Source of the DNA: Prasinococcaceae sp. CCMP 1430
Taxonomy: Eukaryota > Prasinodermophyta > Palmophyllophyceae > Prasinococcales > Prasinococcaceae
Assembly (NCBI GenBank): GCA_013416795.1
Contig: RQSC01000009.1
Coordinates: forward strand, 1 to 32,086
Direction of reading: 5' to 3'
DNA length: 32,086 nucleotides
Part shown: positions 7,908 to 17,027 of the stretch, in pieces
Layout: every line of letters starts with the position of its first letter
Numbering within the stretch: the stretch's first letter is position 1
The notes under the pieces: generated by a model
Told to the model about the DNA's origin: nothing
Databases searched by the model: none
Seen by the model: the letters and a program-made list of their open reading frames with translations, nothing else
Position numbers and translations under genes: made by a program

Positions 7908-9209
7908 ATGCTCGCGCTGACATTCGCGTTCAGAAGGGGCCTGGCCTCGCGCCTCTCCGGCGCCATCTCCGGTCTGCTCGGGAAGAGCCCGATGGCCGGT
8001 GACGGCGGCGCAGTACACACGCCGGTGCACGCCAGGCGCAAGCGCGCGTCGGGCGATGGCGCGCCGGACAGCTTAATTACGTCCGCGAAGAAGCGCCCGC
8101 GCGTGGACTACGACATGTCGACTCCGCCGCCGATAATGTCGCCTCTGGTTGGGGACGACGAGACGCCCGAGGCGACGCTGCCCGCAGTCGCCCACACAAT
8201 GCTCCCGACGGTCGAGAAGAGACAGAGGAGTCGCCTATCGACGCTCTTCTCCCCTGTGTTCAACGCGTTGGGGCTCGTGGCGTCAGGCGACGAGGAGAAG
8301 GCCGTGCAGCTGGGTGCAGAGGCTATGCTGAGCCCCGGCGTGCACGTGACGACCACCAGTCCGGCGAGCGTCGCCACGGGCGAGGACGGGACGCCTGGGG
8401 ACACGGCGACGGAAGCGGGGGGGTACGTGGACGTCAGCGCGGAGCCAGAGGTGCTAGAGGGAGAGCTAGATGACGAGGATGGCGCTAGGGAGGATGGTGA
8501 GGAGCAGGACGAGGGGCAGTACGAAGACGACGACTATGAGGACGAGGGCGAGTTCGATCCGTACTACTTCATCAAGTGCCTGCCCCCGGTCGAGACCATC
8601 ACGCTGCCGCACCCGCCCCTCCAGAACGCGCCGCGCACGCGCCGCAACAAAAAGATGTGCCTGGTGCTCGACCTCGACGAGACGCTGGTGCACAGCACGA
8701 TGGAGGCGCCTGGAAACGAGGACTTCTCATTCCCGGTCTTTTTCAACAACCAGAGCCACCAGGTGTACGTGCGCAAGCGCCCGCACGTGATGGAGTTTCT
8801 CACCAAGGTTGCGAAGATGTTCGAGGTGGTGGTGTTCACCGCGAGCGCCAAGGTGTACGCTGAGCAGCTGCTGGACATCCTCGATCCCAAGAAAGAGCTG
8901 ATTCGCCAGCGAGTGTACCGCGACAGTTGCGTGTACGTGGAGGGCAATTATCTGAAGGACCTGCGCGTGCTGGGCCGCGATCTGAGCCAGCTGGCGATCG
9001 TGGACAACTCTCCGCAGGCCTTCGGCTTCCAGATCGACAACGGCATCCCCATCGAGTCGTGGTTCGACGACATGAGGGACACCGCGCTGCTCGAGCTTCT
9101 GCCATTCCTCGAGAAGCTCGCGAAGGCGCACGACATCCGCCCGCTGATCCGCAAGCATTTCAAGCTACACCAGGTGATCAAACGCTCGAGGCCGACCGCG
9201 CGGTACTGA
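7908..9209 (+). CDS. FCP/SCP-type CTD phosphatase (HAD family)
   Basis: The product is a protein serine phosphatase of the SCP/CTDSPL2/Dullard group, which acts on the RNA polymerase II C-terminal repeat or on other phosphoproteins. It has 433 residues from the first in-frame ATG and no intron. The catalytic motif LVLDLDETLVHS puts the nucleophile at Asp255 and the acid/base at Asp257. Downstream are RPHVMEFL, the second HAD motif FTASAKVYAEQLLDILDP, CVYVEGNYLKDLRVLGRDL and the third motif VDNSPQAFGFQIDNGIPI, all in family order. The N-terminal half is not conserved: a basic nuclear-signal-like stretch (AKKRPR), then a strongly acidic segment just before DPYYFIKCLPPVE. The HAD core is confident; the exact substrate is not. 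TGA at 9207-9209. Confidence 0.95.
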   Translation: MLALTFAFRRGLASRLSGAISGLLGKSPMAGDGGAVHTPVHARRKRASGDGAPDSLITSAKKRPRVDYDMSTPPPIMSPLVGDDETPEATLPAVAHTMLPTVEKRQRSRLSTLFSPVFNALGLVASGDEEKAVQLGAEAMLSPGVHVTTTSPASVATGEDGTPGDTATEAGGYVDVSAEPEVLEGELDDEDGAREDGEEQDEGQYEDDDYEDEGEFDPYYFIKCLPPVETITLPHPPLQNAPRTRRNKKMCLVLDLDETLVHSTMEAPGNEDFSFPVFFNNQSHQVYVRKRPHVMEFLTKVAKMFEVVVFTASAKVYAEQLLDILDPKKELIRQRVYRDSCVYVEGNYLKDLRVLGRDLSQLAIVDNSPQAFGFQIDNGIPIESWFDDMRDTALLELLPFLEKLAKAHDIRPLIRKHFKLHQVIKRSRPTARY

Positions 9210-9570
9210 AGGGCCGGGCGGCGGCTCCCAGCAAGCGCATGGCCAAGCGGCGCTTTGAGGCACGCGTTGTACGAGAGCGGCACCAGTGCGAGGCATGTGA
9301 CGTCTCGTGCTCGAGCGACACGCACCCCGCGGCGCAGGAGCGCGGGTGCGTTGAGATGGAGCTCTTGTTTGCTCGCACATGCGGCCCTGGCTGTTAAAAG
9401 ACATATGAGCAAGGGCATCGTGACGCGAAACGTTGTGCACGCGCTGCGCGTGCGCCCGCCGCCACACCGCGCGCGCCGCGGCTCCGAGGCGCGCTGCCGC
9501 GAGCGCGCGGCGCGTGCCGCGCGCAGGGGCGCGCGGCGCGCTGCGCCCCTCCCCACCCTGGGCGTCCGCC
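9210..9570. other. Intergenic region between phosphatase and ALG12 genes
   Basis: A 361-base gap between two plus-strand genes. I see no conserved coding sequence, RNA gene or repeat. It should hold the phosphatase 3' untranslated region and the ALG12 promoter. Confidence 0.5.
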
Positions 9571-11252
9571 ATGTCGCTGCGCGGCAGCGCGCTGGACGTC
9601 GTCGTGTACCTGGCGGTGATTGCGCACATGCTTGCGGCGCCGTACACCAAGGTGGAGGAGTCGTTCAACGTGCAGGCCTGTCACGATGCGATGCTGCTGG
9701 GCGCGTCGCCGTCTGCGCTGGGCGGATGGGACCACGTGCAGTTCCCCGGCGCGGTCCCGCGCACGTTTGTGGGCGCGCTGCTCTCTTCCGCGATCGGCGC
9801 CCCGGCTGCCGCGCTCGCGTGGTCGCGCGGCGCGCCGCTGATTGCGGGGCAGCTCTGCGCCCGCGGCGCCCTCGCGGCAATCTCCGTCGGAGCGTTCGCG
9901 TTGTTTAGGCATGCGACTCGCGACGCGCTCGGCGGCGGCGTGGGGCGCGCGCTCGCGCTCGTCGTGCTCGTGCAGTTCCACCTGCCCTTCTACATGAGCC
10001 GCTTCCTGCCCAACACGTTCGCGCTCGCGGTGGCGCACATAGCGACGGGCCTCGCGCTGCGCGAGCGGCCGTACGCGGCCCTCTCAACCATCGCGGCGGG
10101 CGCAGCGCTCTTTCGCTGCGACCTCGTCCTGCTGCTTGCACCCGTTGGCATCTGGCTGTGGCTGTTTCGGCCGCCCGGCAAGCGGGCGAGCTTCGCGCGC
10201 GCAGCGGCGTGCGCGGCCGGCGCTGCGGCTGCCGCGGCTGCGCTCAGCGTGGCTGTGGACTCGATCCTCTGGCAGCGCACGCTTTGGCCCGAGTTGGAGG
10301 TGCTGCTCTTCAACACCGTGGACAACCGCTCGTCTGAGTGGGGTACGTCGCCGCCATCGTGGTACTTGTATTCGGCGCTGCCCCGCGCACTGCTCGGCGC
10401 GATGCCGCTCGCGCTGGCGGGCTTCGTCCTCGAGCCTCGGGTGCGCGCCCCTGTGCTGTGCTCGGCGACTTTCATTGCGCTGTACAGCGCGTTGCCCCAC
10501 AAGGAGACGCGCTTTCTGTACCCTGCATTGCCGGCCTTCAACCTCGCCGCGGCAGTGGCTGTGGACCGCGCACTCAGGTGAGTCTCGCCGCGAGGCCGCG
10601 ATCGCGCCTCTGCATACATGCGGGCGGCAGCGCTATCGCCGCGTGCTCGTGTGTGTCCGTGCGCTCGCTGATACGATCCCTGAAATCGCCGCATGCCTCT
10701 CACACACGTCGGTCTCGCAGGGCTGCCGCGCCTCCGATCGCCAAGGGCAAGCGCCGCTCCGTGCAAGGCGCCCTGTGCGCGCTTGTTACCTTGGCCGCAC
10801 TCGCCGCTTCCGCGCTGGCCACCTGGGCGCTGTCCGCAGCCGCATGGCGCAACTATCCGGGCGGCGTAGCGCTCGCGCAGCTCCACAGAGCCGAGGGGCC
10901 CGCCGCGGCCGGCCTCAGCGTGCACGTAGAGAACCTACCTGCCATGACCGGCGCGAGTCGCTTCGGTGAGGAGGGGCGCGCGCGCGGCTGGACCTATGAC
11001 AAGACGGAGGGGCTTGAGGTGGGCGACTACCACCCGCGCGGGTACGACAGGCTCGTCACCGGCCACCGCGAGGTGCCTGGGTACCGATGCGCGTTCGCCG
11101 TCGACCAATTTTCGGGGTACGACCTGCCCTCCAAGGCAGACGTGCTCGAAGGCAGGCTATGGCCGCCGCTCGCGCTGCGCACGGCGCCAGCCGTGTTCGT
11201 GCATGAGCGCCTCGCGAACGCCACCGAGGTGCGCGGCTGCGCCGATCATTAA
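9571..11252 (+). CDS. ALG12: ALG12: dolichyl-P-Man:Man7GlcNAc2-PP-dolichol alpha-1,6-mannosyltransferase
   Basis: ALG12 adds the eighth mannose, in alpha-1,6 linkage, to the lipid-linked N-glycan precursor in the ER lumen. Exons are 9571-10577 and 10721-11252, with a 143-base GT-AG intron that splits an Arg codon. The product has 512 residues, against about 490 in animals. Hallmarks of the GT-C/GT22 family are PYTKVEESFNVQA near the N-terminus, DHVQFPGAVPRTF, VAVDSILWQRTLWPE with FNTVDNRSSEWGTSP, SWYLYSALPR, and the diagnostic HKETRF motif. Exon 2 supplies the C-terminal WRNYPGGVALAQLH and GWTYDKTEGL segments typical of ALG12 as opposed to ALG9 or PIG-B. Many hydrophobic helices are evident. 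The start is the first ATG, directly before the first membrane helix. The TAA stop overlaps an AATAAA hexamer. Confidence 0.95.
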
Positions 11253-11256
11253 TAAA
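11251..11256 (+). terminator. AATAAA hexamer overlapping the ALG12 stop codon
   Basis: The sequence CATTAATAAAG contains the TAA stop (11250-11252) and an AATAAA hexamer that shares its first two bases with it. It could be a polyadenylation signal for the plus strand, with a very short 3' untranslated region facing the convergent TPR gene 70 bases on. Whether this organism uses AATAAA is not known to me. Confidence 0.3.
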
Positions 11257-11323
11257 GCCGCCTCTGCGAGGCGAAAGAGGAAGGGGGGCTGCGAAGGGAT
11301 CGCCGCGTCGGCTCCGCGCGCTG

Positions 11324-12226
11324 CTACACTTCAAGTCGCCTGAACCGCCGCAGCGCCTCCGCGGCCTCGGGCGGCCAGAGGTGCGCCCGCGCGTAGCCCG
11401 GCTCGCTCAAGCTGCCGTCGAGAAACTCGGCGGCTGCGAACTGCTCCTCGGCGGCCTCCTCGCGACCGCGCGCCCAGAGCACGGCTGCAAGTGCCGCGCG
11501 TGCCTCAGCGTAATTGGCGTACTTGCGCGCGAGTCCGCTCAGCAGACGCTCCGACAGGTCTTCCTCCCCAACCTGCCACGCCGCGAGCGCCTGCTTGAGC
11601 CGATATCCGGCGAGTCCAGGCGCGAGATCGGCCGCCTTCGTGTAGTCGTCGAGCGCCTCGCGCCACAGGCCCATGTCGGCCTCGATCTGGCCGCGGTTGT
11701 GCCATGCGGCGAACTCGCGCGCGTCGAGCGAAATGGCCGTTGTGCAGTCAGCGCGCGCCTCTTCGAGCTTGCCGAGCGCCTGGCGCGCCACGGCGCGGTT
11801 GAGGAGCGGCACGGGCGCGTCGGGAGCGCGCGCCACCGCCTCGCTCAAGTTGCGCTCCGCGTCCGCAAAGTTGCCAAGCGAGTTTTGCACGTTTCCCAAG
11901 TTGCTGTAGGCGCTCGCACTGGGGTCTGTCTCGACTACCTGGAGGAAGAGCTGCTCGGCGAGCGCGAAGTCGCCGCGGTCGGCGGCCTCCACAGCGGCGC
12001 GCGTGCGCTGGTCCTCAACGTCCTCCAGGCGGACGTTGTAGTCGGTTGCCGCACGCGCGGCGCCAGTACCGAAGCCGCCGATCGACGCCGCAGCGGCAGC
12101 CGCTGCTGCAGCCAGCGCGTCCCGCCGACCGGAGCGTGCGGCTGCAGGGCATCGCCGTGCCCTCCGCGGCTCCGCGGCGCCGTGGCGCCGAGATGCCCGC
12201 GCCGACGCCTTCGCCGCGGCCGTCAT
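11324..12226 (-). CDS. Plastid-targeted TPR protein, probably thylakoid lumen
   Basis: This is a tetratricopeptide-repeat protein of 300 residues from the first in-frame ATG (the longer frame begins with GTG). The N-terminus is Arg/Ala-rich and ends in a twin-arginine pair (SGRRDA), a polyalanine hydrophobic stretch and an AARAA-type cleavage site before TDYNVRLEDVED. This layout is that of a bipartite transit peptide sending proteins to the thylakoid lumen by the Tat route. About four TPR units follow, for example SAYSNLGNVQNSLGNFADAERNL and AAWHNRGQIEADMGLWREAL, then a C-terminal part rich in Ala and Glu. Similar plant proteins are annotated only as TPR proteins of the chloroplast, and the partner is unknown. 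The stop is TAG at 11326-11324. Confidence 0.85.
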   Translation of the reverse strand: MTAAAKASARASRRHGAAEPRRARRCPAAARSGRRDALAAAAAAAAASIGGFGTGAARAATDYNVRLEDVEDQRTRAAVEAADRGDFALAEQLFLQVVETDPSASAYSNLGNVQNSLGNFADAERNLSEAVARAPDAPVPLLNRAVARQALGKLEEARADCTTAISLDAREFAAWHNRGQIEADMGLWREALDDYTKAADLAPGLAGYRLKQALAAWQVGEEDLSERLLSGLARKYANYAEARAALAAVLWARGREEAAEEQFAAAEFLDGSLSEPGYARAHLWPPEAAEALRRFRRLEV

Positions 12227-12679
12227 CTCTCGCTCGTGCGTGCCCACTGCTGCCGTGCCCCGCCGCGCGAGAGCGGCGCGTGCGTCTCGGCGCGCGTGCA
12301 CGCGCGCGCGCGCCCTTCAGTGCGAGCAACTGCCCCCAGCAGCCTCGCTGGCAGCCTCGCGCGTGCCCGAGGGGACAGCGGGGCAATGGTGCGCACCGCG
12401 CCAGCCCGCGTGTGTGGCGCGCGCGCCGGGCCGGGGGGGGGCGGGAGGGGGGGCAGCACAAAGAAGCGGATGCATCTGCGGTTGAGATGTGCATACCGTT
12501 TTCCCTGGCAACACATCAAAGCGTTTTTGACGTATGTGTGAATACACGGAGTGCATTTGGTTGTGGATAAGGCCAGTGCGCCACGTCGTGACTCGTCAGG
12601 GGATTGGCGAGTCCGGCGCGCACGTGAGACCGCTCGTGCCACAAGCGCGCGGCCGGCCCCGCGCGCCCAGCCCGCGCGC
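12227..12679. promoter_or_regulatory. Divergent promoter region between TPR and FKBP genes
   Basis: A 453-base gap between two outward-facing genes. It contains G-rich runs (12429-12450) and an AT-richer patch at about 12480-12570 that stands out in this GC-rich sequence and could hold core promoter elements. No coding sequence is recognised. Confidence 0.45.
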
Positions 12680-13533
12680 ATGATGGCGATGGCGGCGGCG
12701 ACTTCGACTACGTGCAGCGGCGGAGCTGTCGCAGGCGTGGGCGGCCGCGGCTCGGCCGCCGCGCAAGGCGCCGCGCCGTGCGGCGCCGCGGGCCGTGGCG
12801 TCGACGAGCTCCAGCGTGCAGCTCGCCCGCCCGCTGGGCCTCACGCTGGCGAGCGGGCCGGGGGACAACGGCGTCTGGGTGGAGGACATCGTTGCAGGCA
12901 GCAACGCTGAAGCGAGTGGCGCGTTCGCCGCGGGAGACGTGGTTACTGCCGTCGACGGGTGGCAGTGTGCAGGCGAGCCGTTCGAGGACGTGCTAGCGGT
13001 GCTCGCTGCGGGAGGCGAGGGCGACTCCGTCGAACTCGAGCTCAACCGCGCGGGGGAGGGCGCGCTCACTGGCGTCGCTGGTCGCATAGCTCTCGCGGCC
13101 AACGCGCAGCGCGAGGGTGTCACCGTCACCGCGAGCGGGTTGCAATACGAGGTGCTCAGCGAGGGCAAAGGCCGCAAGGTTGCATCCGTCAACGACTCCT
13201 GCGTAGTGCACTACGAGGTGCGAGCGAGCGCGTGCGCCCGCGTGCGCGCCTTGGTGCGTCGTCGCTGCGCGCATCGCTGACCCGACAGCACTCGCCAGGG
13301 CAAGCTAACGAATGGGCAGAAGTTCGACAGCAGCTACGATCGTGGCAAGCCTGCCGAGTTCAAGCCCAAGCAGGTCATCGCCGGCTGGACGGAAGCGCTG
13401 CTCGGGATGCGCGAGGGGGACACCTGGCAGGTGGGTGCTTGCCGCCACTATTGCGAACGCGTGGGCGCCGATTGGTCCACGCACCGCCACCCGCACTGAC
13501 TCACCATCCCTTATTCATCCCCACGCACGCTTT

Positions 13534-13573
<40 letters not shown>

Positions 13574-13693
13574 TGCCTTCTTTGACAGGTCCTGGTGCCA
13601 TGTGAGCTTGGCTATGGCAAGCGCGGCAGCGGCGCGCTCATCAAGGCCGGCGACGCGCTGAGCTTCAAGATTGAGCTGCAGCGCGTGTTCTGA
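12680..13693 (+). CDS. FKBP-type peptidyl-prolyl isomerase with N-terminal PDZ domain, three exons
   Basis: Peptidyl-prolyl cis-trans isomerase, probably organellar. Exons are 12680(?)-13217, 13299-13430 and 13589-13693, with two phase-0 GT-AG introns (81 and 158 bases). The spliced C-terminal 105 residues form a complete FKBP domain: [51 protein letters not shown] and [11 protein letters not shown]. The active-site Tyr, Asp, Trp, Tyr and Phe are all present. Upstream, residues from RPLGLTL through VELELNR form a PDZ-like domain ([26 protein letters not shown]). The 5' end is odd: the only good ATG (12680, [11 protein letters not shown], transit-peptide-like) is one frame off from the PDZ frame. 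The PDZ frame itself has no ATG back to a stop at 12681-12683. A one-base sequence error near 12790, or an unseen intron, is the likely cause. Confidence 0.88.
13534..13573. repeat. CGCA tetranucleotide microsatellite in FKBP intron 2
   Basis: Ten perfect CGCA units lie within the second intron, 15 bases upstream of the acceptor CAG at 13586-13588. It has no effect on coding and would be a likely length polymorphism. Confidence 0.95.
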
Positions 13694-13983
13694 GAGACGT
13701 CGCACTTGCAGTGACCATCGTCAGCCATGCGCTGCTGAGCCGGCTGCGCGCGGCCCCGCCAGGTGGTGGCGATCCGCGCCGAGGCAAGGACGAGGATGGC
13801 ACCCCTTTGCCGCACACAGCGCCCTGGCGCTCGAGGCCGCGCGTGCGCAGGTAGTGTGGTAAGTCGGTGTTTACTGTGTTTCCTATTGCATGGTTTCGTT
13901 TCAAGTGTGTCTCAGTGCGACGTGGATGCGCATGCGTGCTCCGGAAGTCTCGGCGCGCCCACCGCGCCGACCGCGGTGTGCGC

Positions 13984-15237
13984 TCACGCCACCGCCGCCG
14001 CGAGCGAGGGCCTGCGGACCAGGTCGAACATAGCGTTGAAGTGGGACATCGAGCCAAGAATTGTGCCCGCGTGGAAGAGCTCGTGCGAGCCGAACCAGCG
14101 CGGCGCGCGGTCGAGCCAGACGTCCGGCCAGTGACAGGCGTAGCACACGGCACCGCCGATGTACGCCGCGCCGCCGAAAGCGACCTTTTTGAACGTGCGT
14201 CGGCCCATGCCCTGCACCGTGGCGCTCGGCCCCGCCAACATGAAGGCAAAGCTCAGCCCCGTGCACACGACTGCCTCGGCCCAGCGCGGCAGGAACTCCT
14301 TCTCTGGCGTGCCGTCCTTCCTGGTTGGACCGCGAACAGCAGCGATGACGTGCGACGCGATGCCGACGGTCGACGCCGCGGCGACGGACACGAGCACCCG
14401 CGCGCGCTGAGCGCCGCGGAGCGCGAGTCCCACGAGGCCGTAGTACCCCCCGGCGATGCCCAAGAAGATGCCCACGCGGTCAAGGCGCGACAGCACGTGC
14501 ACCGTGTTGTCGTCGCCCCACTCGCAGCGGCGGCTCCACGGCATCCCGAACAGCGCGCTGCCGCGGTGCAGCGCCGCGGAGGCGGTGAACATGAGGCAGT
14601 TTCCCACGCCGAACGCCAGTGCGCCGGCGACCTGCTCACGCGTGCGCGAGATGCGCGCGAGGGACAAGCTCGCGCGCGCTGCAAGCGGCACGGCGGCGTG
14701 GTGCAGCATGCCGCGCAGGTGCGGCGCGTGCTGCGGCTGCCGCGTCCCGCCCCCGGTTTCACCCTCACCCGCGCCCCTGCGCTCGTCCTCGCCCTCGCCC
14801 TCGCCCTCGCCCTCGCTCAGTATCTCCGCGAGGTCGAGGAGCGAGCTTTGCGCCTGGATCTTCTGGAGCGTCGCCGCCTCCTGCGTGGCGGCGTACACCC
14901 GCATCGCCAGCGTCGCCTGGCGGGAGAGGTCGATGTCGCTCATGCTGCGCGTGCGCCGGCGCCCCCTGTGGGCGCAGAACACGCGCCTCGGCTGGCGGAT
15001 GGCGCGCGCGAGCTGCGCCGCCGGCGACCGGCGCTTGATCGCCGTCGCGCCCGTCCACGTCTGATGCTGCTGCTGCTGGCCCTCGAGCGACGCAATGCAC
15101 GCCGCGCTCCGGCTGCGGTGCGCGTACGAGAGCGCTCCGCCGTGTCCTCCGAGGGCGTGCGGGCCGAACGGCGCGACCGCGCCTACGCCGGCCGGGCCGC
15201 CGCGCGCGTGCATGCCGACCTCCGCCTCCATCTCCAT
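13984..15237 (-). CDS. Hemolysin III / PAQR (adiponectin-receptor-like) membrane protein
   Basis: Seven-helix membrane protein of the HlyIII/PAQR family, proposed metal-dependent lipid hydrolases (ceramidase-like). The family's conserved points are present in order: LRGMLHHAAVPLA (first helix), FTASAALHRG with the Ser and His of the S-x(n)-H motif, LSRLDRVGIFLGIAGGYYG with the conserved Asp, and WFGSHELFHAGTILGSMSHF with the HxxxH pair. These His and Asp residues are the expected metal ligands. The 417-residue frame begins at ATG 15237. A second ATG at 14943 (MSDIDLSRQ) would give 319 residues, nearer the usual size, and may be the true start. An acidic Glu-Gly repeat (14783-14812) precedes the first helix. 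The 5' end lies about 50 bases from the truncated copy of the glutaredoxin duplication. The stop is TGA at 13986-13984. Confidence 0.85.
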   Translation of the reverse strand: MEMEAEVGMHARGGPAGVGAVAPFGPHALGGHGGALSYAHRSRSAACIASLEGQQQQHQTWTGATAIKRRSPAAQLARAIRQPRRVFCAHRGRRRTRSMSDIDLSRQATLAMRVYAATQEAATLQKIQAQSSLLDLAEILSEGEGEGEGEDERRGAGEGETGGGTRQPQHAPHLRGMLHHAAVPLAARASLSLARISRTREQVAGALAFGVGNCLMFTASAALHRGSALFGMPWSRRCEWGDDNTVHVLSRLDRVGIFLGIAGGYYGLVGLALRGAQRARVLVSVAAASTVGIASHVIAAVRGPTRKDGTPEKEFLPRWAEAVVCTGLSFAFMLAGPSATVQGMGRRTFKKVAFGGAAYIGGAVCYACHWPDVWLDRAPRWFGSHELFHAGTILGSMSHFNAMFDLVRRPSLAAAVA

Positions 15238-15289
15238 GGCGCCCGGTCGCGCGCGCGCCGCGCCGCGCTTCCCCGCTCGTCCCCGCCGC

Positions 15290-15601
15290 TCGCCTGCAGG
15301 CGCTCCACCGCCTTGCGCGAGAAGCCGCAGCGTGGCGCGTCGGGGTTGCCCTTCATGAAGAGCATCACGTCGTGCGAGCGAACGAGGCCCGCCAGGTCGT
15401 CCACAGGACGCTTGAGCGCCTGCAGCGGAGAGGGTTCGGGATGACAGGGGTCAGCGCGCCCGTGTCCGGGTCCAGGGTTGCATGCGGCGGGCGGCTTGGC
15501 GCGTGAGCAGGAACGATGCCACCGGCGCAAGGAGCATGCGCACCTCATCAAATGTCTTCTGCAGCTCGCCGCTCTCAGCCATCTCCTGGATGATGTCGTT
15601 G
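15290..15601. repeat. 312-bp direct repeat, copy 1
   Basis: Identical by eye over 312 bases, introns included, to 15723-16034. Together with the 121 bases between the copies it forms a tandem array of period 433. The left edge abuts the 5' flank of the PAQR gene and interrupts a glutaredoxin domain. Confidence 0.95.
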
Positions 15602-16034
15602 CCGCCGAGCAGCTCGCCCTTGAGGTATAGCTGCGGGTAGGTGGGCCACTGCGAAAACTTCTTGAGCTCCTGCCGGACGTCCTCGTCCTCGAGGATGTCG
15701 AAGGTGCCGAACTTGTGTCCGGTCGCCTGCAGGCGCTCCACCGCCTTGCGCGAGAAGCCGCAGCGTGGCGCGTCGGGGTTGCCCTTCATGAAGAGCATCA
15801 CGTCGTGCGAGCGAACGAGGCCCGCCAGGTCGTCCACAGGACGCTTGAGCGCCTGCAGCGGAGAGGGTTCGGGATGACAGGGGTCAGCGCGCCCGTGTCC
15901 GGGTCCAGGGTTGCATGCGGCGGGCGGCTTGGCGCGTGAGCAGGAACGATGCCACCGGCGCAAGGAGCATGCGCACCTCATCAAATGTCTTCTGCAGCTC
16001 GCCGCTCTCAGCCATCTCCTGGATGATGTCGTTG
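15291..16034 (-). CDS. PICOT/GRXS17-like monothiol glutaredoxin, incomplete at both ends
   Basis: CGFS-type monothiol glutaredoxin, a class that binds a [2Fe-2S] cluster and serves in iron-sulphur and iron homeostasis. Three exon pieces are visible on this strand: 16034-15977 (19 codons, end of a domain, cut by the unresolved base at 16035), 15852-15544 (one whole domain of 103 residues), and 15419-15291 (first 43 codons of a further domain). Introns 15976-15853 and 15543-15420 are GT-AG, both phase 0. The complete exon reads from ALKRPVDDL to LQKTFDE, with [20 protein letters not shown], the [27 protein letters not shown] block and GGNDIIQEM. These match the tandem glutaredoxin domains of PICOT/GRXS17 proteins. 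The last copy diverges after RLQA into unrelated sequence. Because flanking copies are identical, the true number of domains is uncertain. Confidence 0.8.
15723..16034. repeat. 312-bp direct repeat, copy 2, ending at an unresolved base
   Basis: Second copy of the repeat at 15290-15601. It stops exactly at the N at 16035, after which the sequence is unrelated. That suggests a contig join and not a natural boundary. Confidence 0.95.
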
Positions 16035-17027
16035 NGCGCGCGCGCAGCCACGGGCGGGCGGCCGGGGCGTCGCGGTTTGACCGGCGGGGGTCGTCGTCGG
16101 CGGCGACGCGACGCGAACCAGTTCAGGTTTTATCATTCGCCATTTGGGGTTAATTCTCCATCGACGGTCGGTGGGTGCAATCAGAATACGAACTCATGGC
16201 ACAAACGCGCGGGCGTTGCGTGTAGGGTCTGTGGTGGGCTGTGCGCATGCGATGCTTTTTGATGGCGGGTCGTCCGGCCACCACGCGGCAGGCGCGCGCG
16301 GGCGCGCGCATGCCGAGTGATGGCGCGCCGTTCCCCGACCGACCCGAGTTGCCCAACCAACAGGCCACTCGGGCGTGGGCGCGCGCGCGCGCGCGCGCGC
16401 GCCGCCGGGTTGCCCCCGTTTTCGATCCGCTCGCAGGCTCGCACCCGTCCGCAGTGCCCTACTATCTGTCGCTCGCCGCTACCATCTGTGGGTCTGTCGG
16501 CGGAGGACGGGGGGCGCTCGATCGTTCGGTCGGTCGGAGAGCAGTCGGTCGGCACTTCGTTCGTCGTGATAGCTCGCAGGCCGCGGTGTGCGTCGACGAA
16601 CGACGAAGCTCGATGGAAAAGTGACCTCTCGTTTAAAGGATAACGGCCTGGCTGGCTTGGGTCAACGCAACGGGCAGCGCGGGCGTCGTGTGGGCTGCGT
16701 GCTGCCTGCTGGAGCCGGGGCGGCCAGGGGGCAGCGGGGCGCAAGCGGAGCACGCGGACGCCACGCGACAACGCAGCGTCCACCCCCTGTCAGCGTGTCC
16801 TCCCCTGCTCCCGCGTGGGCCCGCCGCGAGGGCGCGCGCACACACTGCGCCCACCCAGGCGGCCGCGGCGGCGACGCAGTGCGGCACTCGGCGCGCGCCG
16901 CGCCCGAGGCGCAAAGCGCGGCGCGGCGCGGCGCGCCTGCTGCTGCAGCTGCCGCAGCCCGCCGCGCCAGCTGCGGCTGCGCCGAGCAGACGAGCCGCGC
17001 GGGCGCTGCGCAGCTGCAGGCAGCGCC
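16035..17027. other. Intergenic region after the contig join
   Basis: It starts with an unresolved base and then a GC alternation. An AT-richer patch lies at about 16120-16200. A GC dinucleotide run (16379-16402) and scattered CGGT units near 16525-16555 follow. No conserved coding sequence is visible in any frame. It should hold the promoter of the following membrane-protein gene and, if the join is right, the missing 5' part of the glutaredoxin gene may be absent from here. Confidence 0.5.
16379..16402. repeat. GC dinucleotide repeat
   Basis: Twelve GC units form an alternating purine-pyrimidine tract able to adopt Z-DNA. Confidence 0.9.

Noticed and set aside
6750-7920. Several overlapping long frames in the PF20-phosphatase gap
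   Set aside because: They run through homopolymers and microsatellites, with Arg/Pro/Ala/Lys-biased composition and no conservation pattern.
13984-15237. Haemolytic toxin, as the name hemolysin III suggests
   Set aside because: The family name is historical; motifs are those of PAQR membrane proteins, common in all domains of life.
15183-15420. Glutaredoxin-PAQR fusion gene
   Set aside because: After the break the glutaredoxin frame runs to a stop at 15183 in a different frame from the PAQR product, and no consensus donor is seen near 15290.
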